This document shows positions 16,701-28,700 of a stretch of DNA of 44,200 nucleotides, in pieces. The stretch comes from Treponema sp. (GTDB taxonomy: Bacteria > Spirochaetota > Spirochaetia > Treponematales > Treponemataceae). A model generated the notes under the pieces. It did not search any database. It saw nothing but the letters and a program-made list of their open reading frames with translations, and was not told where the DNA came from. Each line of letters opens with the position of its first letter. The first letter of the stretch is position 1. The DNA is taken from the NCBI GenBank assembly GCA_017963165.1, contig JAGCTZ010000077.1:1-44200 (forward strand), read 5' to 3'. The position numbers and the translations under genes were made by a program.

Positions 16701-19700
16701 GATTACCTCAACCGGAAACCTAAGTTTTACAAAAGAAGTAACATCAAATAATGATCTTACAATTTCTGCAACATCAGGCACTGTTTCCTTTGGAAATACT
16801 TTTGTCAGCACAGGTGATTTATCTGTTACAGCAAATACACTAACATTTGGAGGCAATGTAAGCGTCAAAAACTTCGTAATCGATGCAACAACCACAACTT
16901 CATCAAATATTACTGTAAGCGGAAACTGGGCAAATAATAAAGCAACAGCTGGATTTACTGCAAACGGTGGTACTGTAAAACTTACACCAGCAGCAGCATC
17001 GGTTACAATCAGAGGTAACAACACGTTCAATAATCTTACAGCGGGAGATGGAACGGCAGGACTCGGTGGAAAGACAATTACTTTCGAAGCAGGCAAAACT
17101 CAAACTATAAATGGCATACTTACACTTTCAGGAACTTCTGATTCTTCATTATTGACTCTTGAAAATGAAGGTTCTGGTATCTGGTATATCAACTGTTCAA
17201 ATCCAACCATAAATTATGTAGATGTTATTAATTCAACTTCTACAAACAATATATTTGCAATTCACAGTAAGGATAGTGGGTCCAACATAAAATGGACTTT
17301 TCCGGGAATGGAATACAAGTGGAATGGAACAACAGATAATTCTTGGGCTACTGCAACTAACTGGGAACCAGAATCTGTACCAGGAAAAGGAGCTCTTGTT
17401 GAAATACGAAGTGGTAAAACAAATTATCCGATTATTTCTTCTACCATTGATTTATATTATGATGATGACAACAAAGGCTCAATTACAAATAACGGAACTA
17501 TAACATTTTATACAAACGGCAGTATTACAGCAGATACAAAGGCAAATGGTCCTGGCAGTACAATTATTTATGATGCAACAATGACTTCAGTCTGGGGTGA
17601 TAAATATGAAAATCTTGAAATTACAAACGGAAAAACAGTTACATTTGCATCTGATACAGAAATAAAAGGAAATCTTACTTCTCTTGGAAATACAGACGGC
17701 TCTGGTTATTTGATTTTTAATGGGACAAGTGATCAGACCTTTAGTGCGGGAACAGGAACATATTCAAATATCAGGGAAACCAAAACTCAAAATAAACTGA
17801 CAACGTCTGGTAATTGTACAATCACAAATTTTGCTATTGCTCAAAGTACAGAAACAATTTTCGAAAATAACCTGACAATAACAAATTTATCAATTACAGC
17901 TGGAGGACAAACAAAATTTTCAGGCCAACCAACCCTTGAAAGCATAACAGACGCCGCAGGTGCAGGAGCAATTACTTTTGCCGATTCTGCAACAATAAAA
18001 AGTGATGTTACTTTCAATACAACAGGAACTGTTTCTTTTGCAAATAACACCAACGTGTTGACAGCAGGTTCTCCTGATACATATCACTCTATAACTCATA
18101 CGGCTGGTACTACAGAAATTAAAGGAACTCTGACCGCGGCCGATGTTATTCTTTATAAGGCAGATCTTAAAGGCACAACAAATATTATTGCTCATGGAAA
18201 TGTCACTTTTGAAAATACGCCATCGGGTTCTGACTTTAATTATGCAAATGTTAGTAATAACCAGGATTTAACAATTACAACGATTGGAGATGAAACCTCA
18301 ACAACCTTTAATGGAGATGTTGGAAAAACTACAAAACTTAAATCACTGACAATTAATGGAAAAACAAATATAAAATGTACATCAATAGCAACAACTGGAA
18401 ATCAAACTTATAATGGCGATGTTATTCTGCATTCTAATTCATCTAAAAATTTTGTTACTTTAACAACTAACGCATCTGCCAAAATTGATTTTTCTGGAAA
18501 TATTACTAAAGGTGTATCAAAAGCTATAACCTTTACAATTGATTCTCCAATATTAAAAAATACAGCCTCTGTTGCCGATCCTTCAAATCCACCGACTGTA
18601 ACTGTTGAATGTGATGAACTGGCTTTCTCAAAGGATAATACCGAAATTGCAAGTGCAGGAGCTTCTATTCAGTTCACAGTTCCAAAAATCAGTGGAACAG
18701 GAAAAACTGTAACCCTGACTAATTCTGTCGGTGAACTTTCTTTCAACGGAGATGTTGAATTTAATCCGAATATCACAACAACCGCAAGCTCTCACTTTAA
18801 AGCTTCTTCTGGCGAAATGACCTTTAAGGCCGATGTTAATTTTGCAAACGGCACTTTGGCAGCAAACAACGGAACAATAATTCTTACTGCTGAAAATAAA
18901 ACTCCTGCGGGAACTGCTGCAACCCTAAACGGAAATAATACTTTTAAAACTTTGACATTACAGGGACCGGTTATACTTAGCGGTGCTAATACAATTATCG
19001 ATTTGAATATCCAGAATTCCGTAACTATATCTGAAGGTAATACAATTACAAACTTTGCTGCCAATAAAACTGGTGGCCTTGGTGGAAAGACAATTAAGTT
19101 TGGAGCTGGAACGGAGCAAACTGTAAGCGGGGTTTTAACACTAAAGGGTTCAGATAATACCGATGGGAACAGGCTCAACCTGCGTTCTTTAAGTGATACT
19201 GGTTCTCAATGGAAAATAAAATGCACCGGTGCAAACTCTCACGACATTGAATTTGTTGATGTGCAGGATGGTTGGAATACTTCAGAAACAGGAACTCCGA
19301 CCCCAGTGGCCTACAACCTTTTTGCCATCACAAGTAATGACAGCGGAAACAATACAAACTGGAATTTCCCTAGCATGATTTACACTTGGAATGGAAGTTT
19401 AAACAACAGTTGGAACAATGCTTCAAACTGGACACCATCTTCAATTCCGGGAAAAGGCGCAGATGTAAGAATAGATGCAGTTACATCGCCTGCTTCAACT
19501 TTGCTGCTTGGATCAGCTTTGGATTTAACATCTACTTATGATGGAACTGATTACAATGGAATTATAACCGTCAATGCAGGCGCAGTCTTTGACCTTGCTG
19601 GAAATAATCTTACGGTCGGTAAAATTACAAACAAAGGGCTTGTGCGTCTTACGGGAACTTCTACACAGACAATCCAAGCAACAATGGAAAACAATGGTTT

Positions 19701-22700
19701 TGACTCTGCTGTAGAATATTATGGAAACGGTGAGGCAAATTCAAACTTTGCATGGGATGGAGACAATGGAGCCGGCACGACAGGCAAGCAATATGTGAAC
19801 CTCATTTTAAGTCGTGCAATCAGTCAGAATACTGGTGAAGCAAATAAGCTTGATGTTCCTGGTACAATTGCTATTATTGCAGGAAGTATCAATTCGGTAA
19901 GTCTCAATAATGAACATAATTTTTTCGGTGGACATGTAATACTCGGAAATCAATCTCCATCAACTAGCGCAGGAACAGTGACTCTTAACGGAACAGGTAC
20001 AGCTGGTGATGCAATTTTCCTCATGGAAAATGTTATTGCAGAAAATCTTACATTAAACAGCAACGTACAGGGAGAAAATCTTTCAATAAATTCGCCACTC
20101 ACTTTAAATGCCGCCACAGTGACAACAACTGGTACTCAAACATATAACAATACTGTTACACTAGGAACTACAAATGCGCATACCTTAAGTGGAACTCAAA
20201 TTACTTTTGAAAACAATGCAACAATAAACGGTGCGGCAGGCCTTACGCTTTCGGGAACGACAAATAATATTCTAAATGCGGATGTCGGCGGGTCAACAGC
20301 TTTAGCTTCGTTAACGGTTAATGGTCCGGTTCGAATCAATTGTGCTCAAATAAAAACAACTGGTAATCAGACTTACAATGGAACTGTAACATTAATCAAA
20401 ACTGGCAACATAACGCTTTTTGCCAAAAATGCATCAGATGTATATCAAACTGTTTTCTTTAAATATAATGTGAACTGTCCTGACACCAGCAGCGTAACAA
20501 ATCTTATTATTGATGCAAAGACACAGATTGAATGTTCTGTAGTTTCAACCACCGGAGAACAAACTTACAACGGCGATGTATCAATCCAGACTCCAACTCA
20601 GTTTACTGGAACAACTTTGACTTTTGGAAATAATCTTTCGGGTTCTGATGCCGCAAATCTTAAGACACTTACCTTTAAGGATTGTGGAACAGTAGATATT
20701 TCTGCAGCAACTGCTGTTGTTTCTAATCTTAATCTGATATTTGATGGAGCAACGGCTACAGAAACAACTACTGTTACAACAACCTTCAACCCGGGAACGA
20801 CAACATACAAAAATATAACAAACAAAAACATAACACTTGATTTTGCTACAAACAGTTTTGCTCAAAATAATTCATCAAACTTCATAATTGAATCGGGAAA
20901 AGTAAAAGCAGGCACCGGCGGTTTTACAGGCGGGAATCTTATTGTTTCCGGCGGAACTTTTGAACAGACCGGAGCTGCCGATGATTCTGTAAACGACCTT
21001 ACAATATCAGGAACAGGAACCATAACCTGGGATAATGGAAATGATGAAGGAACTCTTGAAATTAAAGGAACAGTTTCCGAACAAGATGGCAAAACAATTT
21101 CCTACAATAAAAAGTCCGTAACCTTCCAGAATACCAATACAATCACAGGAGTTTTCTGGGACCTTGTAATTCCAAATGGCAAAATAATAACAAACGGCGG
21201 AACAATCAGAATCAGAAGAAATTTTACGATTGAAGGAACTTATGACCATAATGACAAGACAACTATTCTTGGCCTTGATACTGATGATCCAGATACTAAT
21301 GATACTGTAAATGGGACTGTCACTAACAATGTAGCGAATGCAAGTAATGCAAGTAATCTTGGAAAAGTCATAATAAACAAAGGCACTACAAATCCAGCCA
21401 CAACCTTGACTGCCGGTTCAAATTTATTATTTACTGATGTAAATATACAAAGCGGTACATTTGTTTCCGACAAAACTCTTTCTGTCCAAAACTTTGAAAT
21501 TGAAACTAACGGAACCTTCACAAATACCAGCAACGTCAGCAACGGAATTGTAAATATTTCTCAAAACTTTACTGATAATGGCACATATAGTAGTAGCGGA
21601 ACAGGAAAACTCGTTTTCAACGGAACAGCGAATCAGACATTTACCGCAAAGAACAATTCTACCTATTCTGCTGTTGAAGAAAACAAAAATACAGGAACTC
21701 TTGGTATAACAGGAAATCCTTCTATCACAACATTTACCCTTACAAAAGGAACGACGACGACATTCTCTGGTACACCTATAATCACAAATTTCAACGACAC
21801 TGCATCAGCCGGAAATATAGAATTTAATGCCGCCGGAAGTATAACAGCAACGGGTGGAGTTACCTTTGCTACAACAGGAAACGTAAAGTTCACCAGTGCC
21901 TCTCCAGCAGAAATGAATATAACTGGTCCTCTTATACATACAGCAGGAGCTACAAATATAACCGGAACTCTTAATGCATCATCAGTAAATCTTGGCGCCA
22001 GTGGAAAAACTATAACCTTGGCTGGTGCAGTTAATACAACAGGTTCTCAATCATATAATGGACCAGTAACTCTTGGCTCTCAGACAGAACTCAACTCAAC
22101 GACAGCAGGACAAGTTGCGTTTGGCAATTATGCAACTATTGATGGCGGATATCCACTTGAAATTTCTGCACAGGCAACAGGCACGACCTTCAATGCAATT
22201 ATAGGTAATACTGCACCACCTTCAAGCATTTCTATCACAGGGCCATTGAACATAAATTGTTCTTCTATAAAAACGACAGGAAATCAAACTTATGATGGAA
22301 CTGTAAGGTTATCAAAGTCAAGCACATTGATGGCACGAAATGCTTCTGGTGAATATCAGACAGTTCAATTCGACGGTGACATTGATAACCTGGATAGCGC
22401 AACTCAAAATCTGATAGTTGATGCTAAAACAAGTATTAATTGTGACACAATAGCCGTAAACAGCGTAACGTTTAATCAGCCTGTTACTCTTTTGAAAAAT
22501 ACTACAATCACAACTGATGTGAACGATACAACTGCAAAACTGGTTTTCGAAAAATCGCTTTTCGGTGGAACCGCCCCTGGTCATTCTCTTACGACTGTCG
22601 ACGGCTCTGTAGAATTTAAAGATACTGTCTCAGGCATTTCAACACTTACAACCGCCGCAACAGCAACATTTAATGGAAATGTAAATATAGGCGAACTTCA

Positions 22701-25700
22701 TACTCAGACTGCAAGAATTAATTGCGCCTCTATCACAACTTCAGAAAATCAAACTTACGATGGTGCTGTAACACTGCTTAAGTCTGGTGAAATAAAACTT
22801 ACTGCAAAAAATTCTTCTAATGAATATCAGACAGTTCAGTTTAATGGAAATGTTGTTAAATCTGGGGCTGGAACATATAGTCTTGTTGTTGATTCAAAAA
22901 CAAATATTAACTGTGATGCAATTTCTGTAAACAGTGCAACGTTTAAGCAAGACGTTACACTTTTACACGACACGACAATTACAACCGATTCGGCTGACAC
23001 AGCAAAACTCGTTTTTGAAAAAACACTTTCGGGTGGAACGACACCTGGGCATTCTCTTACAACACTTGCAGGTTCTGTTGTTTTTGGAGATACAATCACA
23101 GGTCTTTCTTCGCTTGCAACTGTTGCCACAGCAAGCTTTAATGGAAACGTAAGTGCGGGAAGTCTTCAAACTCAAGTTGCAAAAATTAATTGTGCTTCTA
23201 TTACAACTACAGGAAATCAAACTTACAATGGTGCTATAACTCTTTTTAAGGAAGGTAATATAACATTAACTGCAAAAGATTCTGACGTAGTTAAGATAAT
23301 CAGATTCAATGCAAATATCGGACAGTCTGATTCTGGCACAGAAAATCTAATTGTTGATGGAAACACAAGGCTTTATTGTTCAGACATCAATGTAAACAAT
23401 GTTGATTTTAAGCAGCCGGTAACTCTTTACCATAATGTAAAAATCACAGCCGATTCGGGTAATACAATTCATTTTGAAAAACCTCTTGCAGGTGCCTATG
23501 CTTTTGAAACTGTAACAGGCTCTGCACAATTTGATGATACAATTACAGATCTTACATCTTTAAAAACTGATGCAACAGCAACCTTTGACGGTAATGTAAG
23601 TGTAGCAACAATTGATGCCAGAACAGCAAATATAAATTGTGATGAAGTAACTACAACGGGCAGCCAGATTTATAGAGGACCTGTTGTGTCAAATGCAAAG
23701 GAAATAACTTCGGCTAACTCAACAATTACATTTGAAGATGAATTAGAGATTCAGGAAACAACACAACTTACTGCAACAAATGCAATTTTTGAAAAAGCTG
23801 TTACAATAAATGGCGATACGACAATTACAACAGAAGCCGCAACTTCGGCAACAATTCGTTTCGACGAAGTCATTACAGGTGATCATTCGCTCGAAACTCA
23901 AACCGGCTCTGTAAGCTTTGCAAAATCAATTACGGGACTTACAGCACTTACAACTGATGCTTCTGCTGTTTTTGCTGACACTGTAAATGTTGATACTCTG
24001 CATACTCAAACAGCCAGATTTAATGGAAATGTCACTGCCGACAGTATAGTAACTCACGGTGCAATAAGAATATATTGTGATACAATTACAACGACTGGAA
24101 ATCAGACTTACAATAATACGGTAACAATTTATAATCCGGCTGAGCTTTCTTCCGGCGATACAATTTCATTTTACAATTCGTTTACACTTTTAGCAGATAC
24201 AACACTCACTGCTGATTCAAATGATTCAAAAATCAATTATAAATCAACTATAACTGATGGTGGAACCGGAATAAGAAAAATTCTTACTATAGATTCTCCT
24301 GTTTTCAACAGCACTGCTGTCTCTGGAAACAGTGTTACAATAACTTTGGGTACGCTGCGGTTTGCACAGGATGAAACTTCGTTAAAATCAACTAACAACA
24401 CAACTGTAAATCTTAATGCTGCAAAAATAGATGGCGTAGGAAAAACTGTTGTTGTAGATTCAAGTCTTGCTAATTTTGCAATGACTCATGCTTCTGTTGT
24501 AGTCGAGCCTAACATTAAGACAGAATCAGGTTCAAATTTTACTGCTGCGTCGGGTACAACAACGTTTAATAGTGATGTTGATTTTGCAAATGGTACTCTT
24601 GATGCACATGGTGGAGAAATTAAACTTACAGCTGAAAACAAGACTTCTGCAAATCCTCCTGTTGCAGTACTCAATGGAAATAATACTTACAAACATCTTA
24701 CCTTTAGCGGTGGAGTAACAATGACAGGTAACAATGTCATCGAAGGGGCTCTCCTGCTTACAGGAACTGCTCCTGTAAGAATTGAAGGAAGTAATACAAT
24801 TACAAATTTGACGGCTGGAAATAACACAACTGGTCTTGGTGGAAAAACAATTACTTTTGGCGCCGGAAAAACACAAACTGTGGAAGGTAAACTTCAATTA
24901 ATTGGAACAACTAATCTAGAAAATAACAGGCTTGTACTTCGTTCTTCTGTTGAAGGCTCTGACTGGACAATTAATTGCACAGGCGCAAACACACACTCTA
25001 TTCAATATGTGGACATTCAGGATTCAAACAATGCTTCATCTTATAATCTTTTTGCCTTGAGCAGTAACGACAGCGGAAACAATGTGAACTGGAACTTCCC
25101 TGGAATGCAGTATACCTGGGTTGGCGGAAGAAGTTCTAATCCAGAAGATTGGAATACAAAAGAAAACTGGAGTCCTGCTTCTATTCCAAACAAAGGTGCT
25201 GTAGTTTCTATTCCGGCAGATAAATCTAGTTATCCTGTCCTAACAGTACCACTCAATTTGAATGATCGTTATGATTCAAGAGATTACAACGGAACAATTA
25301 CTGTCGCAGCCAATGCAATTTTTGATCTTGCCGATGAAAATTTAACTGTTGGCACAATTACAAATAACGGACTTGTTCGTCTTAATGGTGCCGTTAATGG
25401 TGCCGAAGGTCAGACAATTCACGGAACAATGATAAATGGCACCGATTCAACTGTTGAATATTACCCGGATGCAGGAACAACAACAATTACAAACTTTGCC
25501 TGGGACGGCGAGGGTACTACACCTCAGGAAGGAAAGCAATACGAAAAGCTTCATGTAAATGCACAGGTAATTATTTCGGATAAAATTACAGTTAACAAAA
25601 CAACAGCAATTACTGCCGGTACTGGAAAATCTGTAACTCTTAATAATGCAGGAAATGTATTTATTGGAAATATAATGCTCGGTAATTCGTCGGCTGCAAC

Positions 25701-28700
25701 TCCTGCAACATCTATAAACGCTGGTGCCGTAACGCTCAATTCTTCCGGCACAATTACTCTTGATGATAATGCTTATGCAGACAGCTTTGTTTGTAACTGT
25801 CCTGTAAAGCTTAAAAATATAACAACAATCGGAAATCAAACATATAACGGACTTGTTTCTCTGCTTGATTCTGCAACTTTTAAGACAACAGGTGATTCGG
25901 CCCTTATAACCTTGAATGCTTCGTTGAAGGGGGATGGCTCTTCTGATAAATCTTTGACAATTGATTCTGCACTCAAGCTTATTACAAACTGCTCTTATAT
26001 CAATAATCTTGATGCCGTAACTTTCAAAAAGCCAGTCGAAATCCTAAGCAATACAAAAATTACAACTGCCACCGGCGAAAAGATTTTATTTAAGGATGAA
26101 ATAACAGGAACCGGTTCTCTTGAAACAATAACAGGCTCTGTAGTATTTGAAAAAACAATTACAAATCTTGCTTCTCTTAAAACTGCGGCAACAGCGACCT
26201 TTAATGATGATGTAGATATCGGCATTCTTAATACTCAAAAAGCAAAAATAAACTGCGATTCAATTACAGCAAACATCGCAACCTTCGGAGATAGTGTAAT
26301 TCTTTTAAGCGACACACAGATTACAACAGACGCCGCTGCCACTGACACTGACACAGCCAATCTTATTTTCAAAAAAGATGTTTATGGAAGCGGCAATTAT
26401 TCTCTTGAAACTATTGATGGTTCTGTAATTTTTGATGACGTAATAAATGATATAACTTCTCTTACAACAGACGCAACTGCAACCTTTAATGGAAATCTAA
26501 CTGCAGAAACTCTCCATACTCAAATAGCAAAAATAAACTGCGCAGAAATTATTACAACCGGAAATCAAACTTACGATGGCACAGTAACACTGTTTAAGGC
26601 TGGCGACATAAAATTAACAGCAAAAAATGGTAGCGAATATAACACAGTCCAGTTCAATGCAAATGTAAATAATTCTACTGCCGGAATAGAAAATCTTATT
26701 GTTGATGCCAAGACAAATATTAATTGTGCCGCAATAACTGTAAACAACGCAACGTTTAATCAGCCTGTTACACTTTTGCATGATACGACAATTACAACAG
26801 ATTCTGCTGATGAAGCCAAACTCATTTTCAAAAAATCACTTTCGGGTGGCGACGCCCCAGGTCATTCTCTTACAACGGCAACGGGCTCTGTAGAATTTGA
26901 AGATACAATTACAAGACTTTCTTCTCTTACAACTGCTGCCACCGCAACCTTTAATGGAAATGTAAGCGCAGGAACAATAACAACTCTTCGTGCAAATATA
27001 AATTGTTCTTCAATTACAACTAATAGCACAACAAATGCAGATCAGACTTATAATGGGGCAGTAGAAATCCTGACTGATACAACGCTTTCAATTTCTTCTG
27101 GTTCATCTGGAACAATTACATTTACTTCAGCTGTAAACGGAAACAACAAGCTTTCATTCGAAGCTGGACCAAATAATATTATCTTCAATAATAAAGTAGG
27201 AAAATCAGAAACGGCAACCCAGTCTGAGTCTCCGTTAAAAGAATTAAAAATTTCAACTGCTGCAAACACAACCTTTAATGACATTGTGTGCATAGGAACA
27301 TTTACAGACACAGCTTCGAGCGGAAATATCTTCTTTAAGAAGAGCGGCAAAATAAATACAGTAAATCAGCAGACGTTTAATACAACTGGAAATGTTGTGT
27401 TTGGTGACACTAACAATGATAATGCAGAAATGCTGCTTGGTTCAAATATTACCCATGTTGCTGGAACTACAAAGCTTTATGGAAAGCTTACTGCACCTGA
27501 ATTAGACATTACTCTTGGAAATTCTGAAATTACGGGCACGATTACCGCAGAAAATATTACACTTGGTCAAACGGAAAACGCAACTATAACCGGTGGTCCT
27601 ATGACAATTACAAACACAGGACTTTTCAAAACGGTTGATGGTGCATCCCTTAACTTTACAACAAGCTTTACTCAAAACGGAACTGGTAATTCAGTGATTG
27701 GCGGAACCTTTACAGGAAATGGTCCTGCCACATTTGCTACTGATGTTATGATTTATGGCACAACTGCTGCGAACTTTGGAACCTCTGGCCAGACAATAAC
27801 AATTGGCGCAGGTTCTTCGGCTGCAGATAAGAATCTCATAATTTCAAGAACAGCTCCTGCTGCTGCACCTCTTACAATAAATGCAGCAACTGTCCTTGCA
27901 AAAAATATTGTTCTTTATAAAGGCGCTGTTATTTTGAATGGCAATATGACTGCAAATCAGGATATGATAATTCTTGGTGCTGATTATTCCACAACAGATT
28001 CTGACACTGGAATTCCAGATGAGTATTCATATTACTGCGACCGCCCGTCAACCTGGAGCCAGCCAAATTACAACGAAGCCAGGTTACCAGATGGCACAAC
28101 CGCCCCAGGAATGACCGCAACTACAGGAGACTTCACCGCCACCCTTTCCACATCAGCCGATAAAACTGTAACCGTCAAAAAGAACTTCTATGCCAACGGA
28201 ACAGCTCTTTCTACAAACGGCACAAGCGGTCAGTGGATTCTTAAATTGCCAGACATAACAAATGCCGCTAATGGTTTTGCCGAAGCATATCATTCATCAA
28301 TTTCCGGTTGTAATGTAGTTTGCAGCAACGGAAGTACAGATGGAACAAAAGCCCGCCTTGTAACGCTTGAATGTACAGACGCAGCTTCAAATACAAACGT
28401 AGACTTTGATGATTTCCAAATCACTGCAGCCTGGACAGAACGTGATAATTCAATTCGTGTAGAATTCAATCGTCCTGTACGTTATCACAGCGCAACAGTA
28501 GAGGCGTTAAAATTCCTGAATGCCGCAGACTCACCTGTATTAGATTTTGCAGCCAGCTCAACAGAATTTGATTTATATTCAGATCCTGATTGCCAGCAGC
28601 CGATAAGCTACGATACACAACTAAGTTATTTCTATCTAAAGGCTACTCCTCAGAACGGTTCTGAATACGGATCCTGGAACACAGATGCAACAGGAAAAAC

